Shown in pieces: positions 1 through 6,934 of a DNA stretch of 12,390 nucleotides. Both the position numbers and the translations under genes were made by a program. Within the stretch, counting starts at the first letter, position 1. Each line of letters starts with the position of its first letter. The notes beneath the pieces were generated by a model, which saw nothing but the letters and a program-made list of their open reading frames with translations, was not told the DNA's origin and made no database searches. The stretch is from an uncultured Eubacterium sp. (lineage in GTDB: Bacteria > Bacillota > Clostridia > Lachnospirales > Lachnospiraceae): NCBI GenBank assembly GCA_902475415.1, contig CABRZK010000045.1, positions 1 through 12,390 on the forward strand. The letters are read 5' to 3'.

Positions 1-3000
1 AAGGGCGAGATCAACACCTTCAATAATTACTACCATTTTGAGATGGAACTGAATGTTTTTGACCTGTTCGAAGCAGAGTCGGAGCTTGAACTGAAGAGAT
101 TCAATAAGACCGGCACTCTGATGCCCAACAAGCTGTATTTCTTCGTTGGCTCCAGTGCGGCAAAAATCCCATTGGTTTCTCCGGTCATCGTTGCGCATAT
201 TTCGGGAGCGGGCGGCGGATTTGACGGTCTTGCCGATTCCTTTAATGGAGACTTTTTCGCCATTCCTCCCATTAACCTCTCCATCACCGGTCGAGGAGAT
301 GTGCTGAATACAATCGAGGCGACGGCAACCTATACCTTTGGTCCTGCGTACTTCAAGATGGTGGCGGAGGATGTGAACATCAAGTTTCTGAAGAATCTGA
401 ACCTGATCGACTCATATACAATTTACGAGGGCGTGCAGGGTGAGACACGCAACCACAAAGGAACGAATTACACAGGGCTGAGTGCCTCCGGCGGAGTCAG
501 CGTACATATGAGCGTCCCACAGTCGTCAAAGATTATTCGGGCGGGCGGTGAGCTCAACGCCAGCGTTTTCAGCGGCCTGGACAGCTATAAGACTCCGACC
601 AAGATTTATGTGATAGCGGATATGAACGGAAATGTGTATGGCAGCCTGCATGCACCGGATGGCTGGCCCATCATTGGCGGCATGAAGCTGGCGGGAACGA
701 ACCTGGATTTCTTCCTCGGGGCAAATACCGTCATGAATGTTAAGGGACAGGGCTTTGACAGTGCAGTAAGTTCTGCATTTAAAAATTTCAAGATTTACGG
801 TGGCGTGAAGAAAGATGGATCTTTCCTGGGTTCACATTATCGTGTATGGTATATCTTCCCTGATAACGAGGTCGGGCATACCACGAAGATTTTGAAAAGC
901 CTTCCGGAGTGGAATTGGGACGAACACAAACCGAGTGGCTACAGTGCATCCTACAATGAAGAAGGGGGTGCGCTTGCCGTGATGAATATCAGCACGGAGG
1001 AGTTGGATACTGTTGTCGCCCAAGAAAGTGCTGAGAATCGTGCTGCTTTGCAAAGTGGAGGCAGCTACAGTAAGACGGTAAGATTGACGGCAGAGTCGGG
1101 GCAGTCAATTCCCAAAGACGCTGGCATTCTGATGATGGTTACCCCGACTGATGAGAACACGGATATTGACGAGTTTGCAAAAAGCCTGAGTGTATCAAAG
1201 GACGACACAGCTGTTACTTTGACCTTCCCAACATATAACGACAAGGATGAAATCACCAATGAATCTAAGATGACTGCTTATGTTACCCAAAACGGCGATG
1301 GCAAGGATTGTGTGCTGATCGGCTTGGGCGATAAGGCACAGGATAACGACAGCTGGACGGTGACAAGCACGCTTTCGGACTTTGACGCAAGCCTGAACGC
1401 TTCCCAGTCGTTTGACAGCCTGAGTGTGAGCCTGAGCAATAATACAGTAAGCGGCAAGGTGGAGAATGCCGTTGATGGTACAGAATATGTCCTTGCGACT
1501 TATTTGGGCAGCAAAAAGGGTGCAACGGAATACATCATGGGATATGAAGATGTAAGTAATCCCGAAAATATTTCCGTTAAGATTCCAAACCGTGGCACTA
1601 TGCTCCCAACAGGTGATTATTATGTTACGGCAAGCTTGCTGAACAAGACCAAGCTTCAGGTTGAGGACGAAGACGGCAAGACGACAACGGAGGAAGTTCT
1701 TCTTCCTGTTGACACGGTAGCACTTGACAAAGTTTCCTATACGAATACGGTACAGCCTGCCACCCCAACTTCTGTAACAATCAAGCCGGTGGGCAATGAG
1801 ATCATGAACGCCTCCTGGAGCGAGGTGGAAAGTGCTGACGGTTATCGTGTAACGATTTATCAGAAGGACGGCAATAACTTCGTTGATACTGGCAAGGGCT
1901 ATTCCTATGATGCGGAGGATATTAAAGAAGGCAAGATCGCTGGCATCGCCTATGACAAAGACTCGAATCTGTTTACCCTAGATATGGCACTCACAGTAGG
2001 CGGAGTTGACATCAATGAAAATGGGGAAAAGGTGAACAGCTCGGCAGGTCTTGATGCGGACAAAACCTACAAAATCGGCGTACAGGCATACAAATACCTG
2101 ACGGACGAGGTCGGCGGCAAGATTGCGAATTCACAGGTTTATAGTGAAGAAAAGCTTTCGGCTTCATCAGAACTGCCAAAATACAATCCTTTGAATTTCA
2201 GCATAAAGCTACAAACACTGTCAGGAAGTGGTAATTCTTCCGGCTTTGTTGACCGTACTGTGACTGAGGAAAACGGCGTATTCACCTGCGTCACAAGTGG
2301 CGGTGACAATCATAAATGGTATTTGACGCCATCTTGCGAGGATACAGAAAATGTCACTTATACTGTCATAAGGATGGATACGAATGCCAAATATACTGCT
2401 CAGCCTGGGGACTATGTTGAAATAGACAATGAAGAAATCGTCGGTTCAGTCATGTTTCAAATCGTCGCAACAGTGGATCATGGTGGATACAGCGACACTA
2501 CAACCAAATATCTACTGGTGGAAAAAGACGATACTGCACCTATGATCAGCATTGACGAAATGGTAGTCTATGCGGACAGTAATACCGGTGATTATACGAT
2601 CACTGGTCTGACAGAGCCATATGCAACTGTTTATTTGAATGATTACAATCAAACCCAAGCGGCAACAGCCGATAAAAATGGTAAATTCTCCTATACCGGA
2701 CAGCTTCAACTGATATTACAACAATATGCAATCGATGAAGAAACCGGGAAGCCGAAGCAGGATGAAGATGGCAATCCGATTACGGAAACGGTGCGAAATG
2801 AATCAGGAGAGATTGTTTACCTGTTTGCAAAGGACGAAAATGGAAACAGATCTGCTATGGCAAATGCTGTGGTAACACTTAAGCCGGGATCGGATACCAC
2901 TTACACCGTGACATTTGATTCTGACGGTGGAACAGGAGTAGACCCTCAAGATATAGAGAATAATGGCATAGTAATAAGGCCTGCCGATCCCACTAAGATC

Positions 3001-4476
3001 GGATATATTTTTAACGGCTGGTACAATGGCAAAACTGAATATGATTTCACTCAGCCGATTACTGAAAATCTCACTCTTACAGCAAAGTGGACGCTCTGCG
3101 ATCATACCGGTAATACGGCAAAACCTACCTGCACAGAGCCAGCCAATTGCACAATCTGCAACTACAAAATCCCTGCCAATGGACATGATCTTGTACATCA
3201 TGAGGCAAAAGCGGCAACCTGTACCGCAAACGGTTGGGAAGCATACGATACCTGCAAGAACTGCGATTACAACACCTACCAGGAAATCCCGGCAACAGGT
3301 CATAATGTTACTTTGGTTGCCAAGGTGGATGCAACTTGCACAACGGACGGTAAAGAAGCACATTACATCTGCACTTGTGGAAAGCTGTTCGGCGATGCCA
3401 TGGCAAGCGTGGAAATTATCGATGAAAGCACGCTTGTTATCCCGGCAACAGGTCATCATACTCCTGCCGATGCAGTTATCGAAAATGAAGTAGCAGCAAC
3501 CTGCACAGAGGGCGGTTTCTATGATGAGGTTGTTAAGTGTTCTGGTTGCGGAAAAATCCTTAGCACTACACATAAGACAACCGAAAAGCTGGGACATAGC
3601 TTCGGCGACTGGGAAGAAGTAACATCTCCGAATTGTACCGACAAGGGAAGCAAGAAGCGCACCTGTAGTGTTTGCGCATATTCTGAAACGAAAGATGTCA
3701 ATCCCAACGGTCATAGCTGGGAAAGCGATTATACGATCGACAAGGAAGCGACCTGTAAAGCAGCCGGAAGCAAGTCTATCCATTGCAGTAAATGCGATGC
3801 CGTGAAGGACAGTGAAACCATACCGGCAATAGGACACGACCTTGTACATCATGAGGCAAAGGCAGCAACCGCTGCCGAAGTTGGCAATATCGAATATTGG
3901 TACTGTGATAATTGTGATAAGTATTTCAGCGATGAGACAGGTACAAAAGAAATTGAAAAATCCGACACCATAGAAGAAAAGTTGGCTCCGAGCATTATTG
4001 CCGGAAATAATGCAACAGTTATGCAGGGAGAAAATAAAGATATCTCCTTTACCTCCAATGCTGCTTTTGATGATTTTATCCGTGTAGAGGTAGACGGAGC
4101 TACAGTAGATGAGTCGAACTACATAGCAGTAAGCGGTAGTACGATTGTTACTCTTAAGGCAAGCTATTTTCAAACATTGGCAGTTGGTACTCATACATTA
4201 GGTATAGTATCTCAAAACGGTACTGCAACGACAACCTTTACAATTAAGGCAACTACAGAAGCAACCGAGCCGACTGAGCCTGTAACACCTACGGATCCTA
4301 CCAATCCGACTGAGCCTGTAACACCTACGAATCCTACGAATCCTACAAACATCGTTTCTTCTAAAACCGGAGATAACAGCAATTTAGCACTTTGGATTGC
4401 ATTGCTCTTTGTATCGGGGGCTGGAATTGCGGGAACAATAGTATTCAGAAAGAGAAGAAAATCTTCCGCAAAATAA
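1..4476 (+). CDS. Large multi-domain wall-anchored surface protein (3' part, 5' end outside window)
   Basis: The frame is open from base 1 and runs 1491 codons to TAA at 4474-4476. The ATG at 43 has no ribosome binding site and no signal peptide follows it, so the gene starts left of the window. Domains in order: about 330 residues of glycine- and beta-rich sequence I do not recognise; Ser/Thr-rich beta segments; a fibronectin-III-like stretch (about 1756-2160, with ASWSEVESADGYRV); an Ig-like module (about 2530-2720); one InlB-type B-repeat (about 2899-3090, with GYIFNGWYN); seven Cys-rich CxxC...GH repeats (3097-3960); an X2/Ig-like module (about 3985-4250); a Pro/Thr linker (4252-4350); then SSKTGD, a hydrophobic segment (4381-4446) and the tail RKRRKSSAK. 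That C-terminus is a sortase-type wall-sorting signal, although the family usually has LPxTG or SPKTG. It is probably an adhesin or other surface protein; the ligand is unknown. A terminator follows at 4503-4540. Surface location is well supported, function is not. Confidence 0.88.
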   Translation, partial: KGEINTFNNYYHFEMELNVFDLFEAESELELKRFNKTGTLMPNKLYFFVGSSAAKIPLVSPVIVAHISGAGGGFDGLADSFNGDFFAIPPINLSITGRGDVLNTIEATATYTFGPAYFKMVAEDVNIKFLKNLNLIDSYTIYEGVQGETRNHKGTNYTGLSASGGVSVHMSVPQSSKIIRAGGELNASVFSGLDSYKTPTKIYVIADMNGNVYGSLHAPDGWPIIGGMKLAGTNLDFFLGANTVMNVKGQGFDSAVSSAFKNFKIYGGVKKDGSFLGSHYRVWYIFPDNEVGHTTKILKSLPEWNWDEHKPSGYSASYNEEGGALAVMNISTEELDTVVAQESAENRAALQSGGSYSKTVRLTAESGQSIPKDAGILMMVTPTDENTDIDEFAKSLSVSKDDTAVTLTFPTYNDKDEITNESKMTAYVTQNGDGKDCVLIGLGDKAQDNDSWTVTSTLSDFDASLNASQSFDSLSVSLSNNTVSGKVENAVDGTEYVLATYLGSKKGATEYIMGYEDVSNPENISVKIPNRGTMLPTGDYYVTASLLNKTKLQVEDEDGKTTTEEVLLPVDTVALDKVSYTNTVQPATPTSVTIKPVGNEIMNASWSEVESADGYRVTIYQKDGNNFVDTGKGYSYDAEDIKEGKIAGIAYDKDSNLFTLDMALTVGGVDINENGEKVNSSAGLDADKTYKIGVQAYKYLTDEVGGKIANSQVYSEEKLSASSELPKYNPLNFSIKLQTLSGSGNSSGFVDRTVTEENGVFTCVTSGGDNHKWYLTPSCEDTENVTYTVIRMDTNAKYTAQPGDYVEIDNEEIVGSVMFQIVATVDHGGYSDTTTKYLLVEKDDTAPMISIDEMVVYADSNTGDYTITGLTEPYATVYLNDYNQTQAATADKNGKFSYTGQLQLILQQYAIDEETGKPKQDEDGNPITETVRNESGEIVYLFAKDENGNRSAMANAVVTLKPGSDTTYTVTFDSDGGTGVDPQDIENNGIVIRPADPTKIGYIFNGWYNGKTEYDFTQPITENLTLTAKWTLCDHTGNTAKPTCTEPANCTICNYKIPANGHDLVHHEAKAATCTANGWEAYDTCKNCDYNTYQEIPATGHNVTLVAKVDATCTTDGKEAHYICTCGKLFGDAMASVEIIDESTLVIPATGHHTPADAVIENEVAATCTEGGFYDEVVKCSGCGKILSTTHKTTEKLGHSFGDWEEVTSPNCTDKGSKKRTCSVCAYSETKDVNPNGHSWESDYTIDKEATCKAAGSKSIHCSKCDAVKDSETIPAIGHDLVHHEAKAATAAEVGNIEYWYCDNCDKYFSDETGTKEIEKSDTIEEKLAPSIIAGNNATVMQGENKDISFTSNAAFDDFIRVEVDGATVDESNYIAVSGSTIVTLKASYFQTLAVGTHTLGIVSQNGTATTTFTIKATTEATEPTEPVTPTDPTNPTEPVTPTNPTNPTNIVSSKTGDNSNLALWIALLFVSGAGIAGTIVFRKRRKSSAK
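3097..3960 (+). repeat. Seven degenerate Cys-rich CxxC/GH protein repeats inside the surface protein
   Basis: Seven related units of about 28-40 residues share the plan Cys, ~8-13 residues, CxxC, ~10 residues, then IPATGH-like. Examples of the CxxC core are CTIC, CKNC, CSGC, CSVC, CSKC and CDNC. The third unit has a contracted CTC, and the seventh has lost its leading Cys (ATAAEVG instead of ATCxxxG). At the DNA level 3181-3219 and 3832-3870 match at 35 of 39 positions and encode the same GHDLVHHEAKAAT. That points to recent duplication or gene conversion within the array. The Cys pairs could bind zinc or form disulfides outside the cell; the sequence alone does not decide. Confidence 0.8.
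4270..4341 (+). repeat. Two 36-bp tandem repeats encoding a Pro/Thr wall-spanning linker
   Basis: Copies at 4270-4305 and 4306-4341 differ at only two positions. They encode units of the PTEPVTPT/DPTN type. The stretch lies just before the sorting signal, where Gram-positive surface proteins usually carry an extended wall-spanning linker. Such tandem repeats commonly vary in copy number between strains through slippage. Confidence 0.85.
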
Positions 4477-4502
4477 AACCAAGTAGCAAATACACACCTG
4501 TA

Positions 4503-4540
4503 TGGGCGGTGACGGAAGCATATCCGCCACCGCTCATTTT
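4503..4540 (+). terminator. Intrinsic terminator of the surface protein gene
   Basis: A 14-bp stem (4503-4516 with 4523-4536, two G-U pairs) encloses the 6-nt loop AGCATA and is followed by TTTT. It begins 27 bases after the stop codon at 4476. Confidence 0.85.
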
Positions 4541-4567
4541 GCATATAGAAATAATGAGGTGATCCAG

Positions 4568-4699
4568 ATGGACAAACAAGATAAAGAAATGGATGAGTTG
4601 ATGATATTGAGCATGCGGCGCGGGTATTGCACGGGAGGAATTAAATGCAATCCGCAAAGCAAGCAAAAAGGACTGCTCTGCAGCAGTCCGTATAATTAG
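4568..4699 (+). CDS. Small ORF (43 aa) with a very strong Shine-Dalgarno; possible peptide or gene remnant
   Basis: The ATG at 4568 is preceded at 4555-4564 by GAGGTGATCC, which matches the complement of the 16S rRNA 3' tail almost end to end at near-ideal spacing. The predicted peptide begins MDKQDKEMDELMILSMRRG and contains three Cys. Its 3' half runs through the hairpin that ends the opposing pilin gene, and it stops within a few bases of the pilin stop codon. I do not recognise the product. The acidic, helix-prone start followed by a cysteine-containing tail could be the intact N-terminus of a truncated gene read into foreign sequence. No promoter is evident between the upstream terminator and this ORF. 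Confidence 0.3.
   Translation: MDKQDKEMDELMILSMRRGYCTGGIKCNPQSKQKGLLCSSPYN
4661..4689 (-). terminator. Intrinsic terminator of the pilin gene
   Basis: Read on the minus strand, a perfect 8-bp GC-rich stem (GGACTGCT with AGCAGTCC, plus-strand 4670-4677 and 4682-4689) with a 4-nt loop is followed by TTTTT (plus-strand 4665-4669). It starts 7 bases past the pilin stop codon. Confidence 0.88.
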
Positions 4700-5322
4700 A
4701 GAATTTTACCGTTTTTTTCACAAATTGGAGAATGACCGTCTGTCATAGTCACCAAGTAACCATCTTTGCCGAAATTTATGGCAAGAACCTTGCAGTTTTC
4801 GTCATAAAAAATTTGAATAAATACGGCATTTTTGGGAGGGGTGGATCCAAAATTATTTTTAATACTGTTGTTCAATGTCGCACCGGAGGTTGGAACATTG
4901 CTATTTCCGAAATTATATTGGGAATTATTTTTGCTCTGACTGTCTAAATAGATCAGAACTTGCTGGGCTATCCACTGACTGGCAGTTGTTGGATTTTTAT
5001 GCCAGTTCTTTTGCTCATCAGAAAACGTTGCATTTGATATACGACCAAGACATTTTGTGTAAGTTTTACCATCGATCGTACAAGAATTGGTCAATGCATT
5101 TTTCATACTTTTCTCATCAATATTCAAACCATAGTATTCAGAAGCGGCAGATTGTGCTGCGGTCCAGATACCTTTTGCTTCAGATTCAATCGATCTCGCT
5201 TTTGATTTGTCAATATATCCGGTCAGTGCCGGGATGAGTAATGCTGCAAGAACCGCTATAATAACAAGAACAACAATAAGTTCTACCAGTGTAAAACCTT
5301 TTTTGGCTTTCAGTTTTGACAT
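4696..5322 (-). CDS. Type IV pilin-like protein (prepilin N-terminal methylation/cleavage signal)
   Basis: The 208-residue product starts with a short basic leader (MSKLKAKKG) and the class III prepilin signal KKG|FTLVE. A prepilin peptidase would cut after Gly9, leaving Phe1 and the conserved Glu5. A hydrophobic helix of about 24 residues follows (VELIVVLVIIAVLAALLIPAL), then the amphipathic TGYIDKSKARSIESEAKGI, both typical of Gram-positive type IV pilins. The C-terminal two-thirds is a variable globular domain with four Cys that could form two disulfides. The ATG at 5322 has an AAGGGAG-type ribosome binding site at about 5331-5337. No peptidase, ATPase or platform gene is in the window, so assembly must use machinery elsewhere. 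Upstream on the same strand is only the truncated cstA fragment, whose promoter could read through. The family call is firm; pilus versus pseudopilus role is open. Confidence 0.92.
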   Translation of the reverse strand: MSKLKAKKGFTLVELIVVLVIIAVLAALLIPALTGYIDKSKARSIESEAKGIWTAAQSAASEYYGLNIDEKSMKNALTNSCTIDGKTYTKCLGRISNATFSDEQKNWHKNPTTASQWIAQQVLIYLDSQSKNNSQYNFGNSNVPTSGATLNNSIKNNFGSTPPKNAVFIQIFYDENCKVLAINFGKDGYLVTMTDGHSPICEKNGKIL

Positions 5323-5415
5323 TATCGAACTCCCTTCTTTTACTGGGATTGGTACCCAACAATAACATTAATTTACGATATTTATAATTATCATATCACA
5401 ATAAATGTAATATTT

Positions 5416-5661
5416 CTATAAATAAAAAAAAGAGCAGACTATTTTACCCTGCATGGCACCGAAGATTGGACCAAGACCTGCAATATTTAGTAACTGGACA
5501 AGAAACATTTTCCACTGTGGCATAACGATGTAGTCTACCCCATCGTTAATTTTTACTGCCGGCGTTTCACGATCATCTGGCCTAAAGGTGTTTTCAACGA
5601 CTTTGCCATAGGTGAAGTAACCGATGATGAGAAGAGCCAGACAAAGAATAAAACTGATCAT
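5416..5661 (-). pseudogene. cstA: 5' fragment of a carbon starvation protein gene (cstA-like), truncated
   Basis: The ATG at 5661 has a strong AAAGGAG at 5671-5677, so this start is preferred over the upstream in-frame ATG at 5691. The encoded start (MISFILCLALLIIGYFTYG, then TFRPDDRETPA, DYIVMPQWKMFLVQLLNIAG and GPIFGAMQG) matches the conserved N-terminus of the CstA family. That family comprises multi-pass membrane transporters of peptides or pyruvate, several hundred residues long. After AMQG (plus-strand about 5446) the similarity ends, and a 9-codon unrelated tail (KIVCSFFYL) reaches a stop. About 72 codons of real cstA remain, with two membrane segments at most, so transport activity is not expected. 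Promoter, leader and ribosome binding site look intact, so the fragment may still be transcribed toward the pilin gene. Confidence 0.85.
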
Positions 5662-5679
5662 TTGATTTTCCTCCTTTGT

Positions 5680-5697
5680 AACTGAAAACATTCAGTT
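5680..5697 (-). promoter_or_regulatory. Perfect 7-bp dyad in the cstA leader, just upstream of the ribosome binding site
   Basis: AACTGAA-AACA-TTCAGTT forms a perfect stem with a 4-nt loop. It ends 3 bases before the AAAGGAG of the cstA fragment, on the minus-strand transcript. The position would suit control of ribosome access or an operator. A second, shorter dyad (AAAGT-GGT-ACTTT, 5725-5737) lies in the same leader. Confidence 0.4.
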
Positions 5698-5763
5698 CTT
5701 ATTTTTGTAAAAATACCAGAGATGAAAGTGGTACTTTTCGCCGCACCTATGTTATGGTATTTG

Positions 5764-5792
5764 TTAATAAAAAAACAGGGAAAAATCGTCAA
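5764..5792 (-). promoter_or_regulatory. Predicted sigma-A promoter for the cstA fragment
   Basis: On the minus strand, TTGACG (plus-strand 5787-5792), a 17-base spacer and TATTAA (5764-5769) make a good housekeeping promoter. The start would be near 5757, giving a leader of about 95 bases to the ATG at 5661. Confidence 0.55.
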
Positions 5793-5812
5793 AAATTGGA
5801 CAAATTACACAA

Positions 5813-5831
5813 GTAGAAACATCGTTTCTAC
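5813..5831. promoter_or_regulatory. Perfect 8-bp inverted repeat upstream of the cstA promoter (candidate operator)
   Basis: GTAGAAAC-ATC-GTTTCTAC is perfectly symmetric with a 3-base centre. It sits about 20 bases upstream of the predicted cstA -35 box, where an activator would bind, and about 110 bases upstream of the SRP RNA -35 box. No T-run follows on either strand, so it is unlikely to be a terminator. The binding protein is unknown. Confidence 0.45.
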
Positions 5832-5938
5832 AGAGCAAAAAGAAAATGGTGTTTTCAAAATGATGTAAGGCTGCCTGGTAAGGCGAAATTACTGGCTGAA
5901 AATGAGTAAATTACAAGGGTATAATATCGATAAAAAGA

Positions 5939-5968
5939 TTGACAGTAATGAACTGGAAATGATATACT
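5939..5968 (+). promoter_or_regulatory. Promoter of the SRP RNA gene
   Basis: A consensus TTGACA (5939-5944), an 18-base spacer and TATACT (5963-5968) place the start at about 5975-5976. That coincides with the first base of the 5'/3' closing helix of the RNA. Confidence 0.85.
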
Positions 5969-5975
5969 TAACACT

Positions 5976-6235
5976 CGAGCAGCCGGGGTGGTAGCGGTAC
6001 CTTGTACCATCAATCCGCTATAGTTGGGGTGATATCCCGTAGAGGGTTGTCAATTGTAGAGCTGCCTCTTATAAGCGGCGTAGATTCTTGGGTCTCGCGC
6101 AACAGGAACTTATGAACCGGGTCAGGTCAGGAATGGAGCAGCCCTAAGTAGGACCTCTTGTGTGCCGTGAGGGTGCCTGGGATGAGTTGGCTGTAGGAGT
6201 AACGTCTGGGATTGCAATTCGAAGCGGGATGCTCG
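5976..6235 (+). ncRNA. ffs: Signal recognition particle RNA, large (Bacillus/Clostridia type with Alu domain)
   Basis: This is the RNA scaffold of the signal recognition particle, which binds Ffh and targets nascent membrane proteins to FtsY and SecYEG. The ~260-nt length and order of elements match the scRNA of Bacillus subtilis. They include the 5' Alu-domain segment with GGTAGCGGT and AATCCGCTATAG, the GGGTC...GCGCAA segment, the S-domain GGTCAGGTCAGGAATGG... (6120-6143), the return strand TGTGCCG...GGGTGCCTGGG, and GAGTAACG near the 3' end. The terminal helix pairs CGAGCA (5976-5981) with TGCTCG (6230-6235). The apical GGAA tetraloop (6130-6133) is closed by A-U, with C-G and U-G pairs below it, where many species have C-G. 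The gene has its own promoter and terminator and is monocistronic. Confidence 0.95.
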
Positions 6236-6241
6236 TAAAAA

Positions 6242-6288
6242 AGTCGTGTAGAGCAGATAGAAATGTCTGTTGTACACGGCTTTTTTTG
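6242..6288 (+). terminator. Intrinsic terminator of the SRP RNA gene
   Basis: The stem AGTCGTGTA (6242-6250) pairs with TACACGGCT (6273-6281) through G-U-tolerant pairing. A second inner pairing CAGA/TCTG extends it, and a run of T follows (6281-6287). It begins 6 bases after the mature RNA end. Confidence 0.88.
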
Positions 6289-6442
6289 TTTATAAATGTA
6301 TGTAAAAAGAAATGTGTGTTTGTATGTGTTACATTTTAAAAGCAGGATATTGGAAAAAGATAGAAAAGATAGAAAAATGCAATCAAAGTGGACAAAAGGG
6401 ATGTTTCAATCGTGTTTTAAGTGAAAGGAGCTGAGAGGAGTT

Positions 6443-6934
6443 ATGAATGGGCTGACGAAAGAGCGGATGGCAGATATTTATCAGCGAAATTGTGATATGG
6501 TGTATCGGGTATGTCTGATACATATGAAACATGAGCAGGATGCTTTGGACGCAGTATCAGAAACTTTTGTCCGGCTTTTTCGGAAAAATCCGGAGTTCAT
6601 TGATTTGGAACATGAAAAGGCATGGTTGATTCGTACCGCGGTTAATTATTGCAAAGATATGCAGAAAAGTTTCTGGAAACGAAAGCGGAACATATATGAT
6701 GAAACGACAGAAATGATGTTGCAGTCGGTAGCTGTGCCAGATAAAGATACAGAACTTTTACAAGCGGTATGGCGTCTGCCTTCAAAATATGCAGACCTAT
6801 TGTATCTGCATTATTACGAAGGATACACCATAGAAGAACTGGCGGAGATCATGCATAAAAACCCATCAACGCTGAGATCAAGATTAAGCAGAGCGACGGA
6901 CTTGCTGAGAAAGGAGCTGGAACAGAATGGATGA
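6443..6934 (+). CDS. ECF-type RNA polymerase sigma factor (sigma-70 family)
   Basis: The 163-residue protein has the two-domain layout of extracytoplasmic-function sigma factors. Region 2 spans about residues 8-80 (DMVYRVCLIHMKHEQDALDAV, then the FVRLFRK and HEKAWLIRTAVNYCKD promoter-melting segment). A linker follows, then region 4 at about 105-160, whose helix-turn-helix is GYTIEELAEIMHKNPSTLRSRLSRA. Two purine-rich stretches precede the ATG: AAAGGAG at 6424-6430 (12 bases away) and GAGAGGAG ending 2 bases before it. The effective site is probably the core GAGG of the second. The stop codon overlaps the next gene by 8 bases, so translation is likely coupled to the probable anti-sigma partner. 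No clear housekeeping promoter was found in 6290-6442, which would fit autoregulation by this sigma factor. Confidence 0.93.
   Translation: MNGLTKERMADIYQRNCDMVYRVCLIHMKHEQDALDAVSETFVRLFRKNPEFIDLEHEKAWLIRTAVNYCKDMQKSFWKRKRNIYDETTEMMLQSVAVPDKDTELLQAVWRLPSKYADLLYLHYYEGYTIEELAEIMHKNPSTLRSRLSRATDLLRKELEQNG

Noticed and set aside
3026..3493. Plus-strand open frame of 155 codons in another frame of the surface protein gene
   Set aside because: It is an out-of-frame shadow of the CxxC repeat array, with no ribosome binding site or family resemblance.
3181..3870. CRISPR array in the repeated part of the surface gene
   Set aside because: The repeats are in-frame protein repeats of uneven length with no constant spacers; the conserved 39-bp segment occurs only twice.
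2803..4194. Minus-strand open frame of 463 codons inside the surface protein gene
   Set aside because: It is antisense to a clearly real coding region with repeats and known domains. It has no ribosome binding site, and its Cys-rich, low-complexity product mirrors the repeats on the other strand.
4875..5237. Plus-strand open frame opposite the pilin gene
   Set aside because: It is antisense to the pilin, which has an unmistakable prepilin signal, a ribosome binding site and a terminator.
5897..5925. TATAAT at 5920-5925 as an additional SRP RNA promoter
   Set aside because: No acceptable -35 box is present at 16-18 bases, and the promoter at 5939-5968 fits the RNA start exactly.
6290..6442. 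An ECF-type autoregulated promoter upstream of the sigma gene
   Set aside because: GTTTCAATCG and nearby bases (about 6403-6413) are suggestive, but I could not define a convincing -35/-10 pair with proper spacing, so no promoter is annotated.
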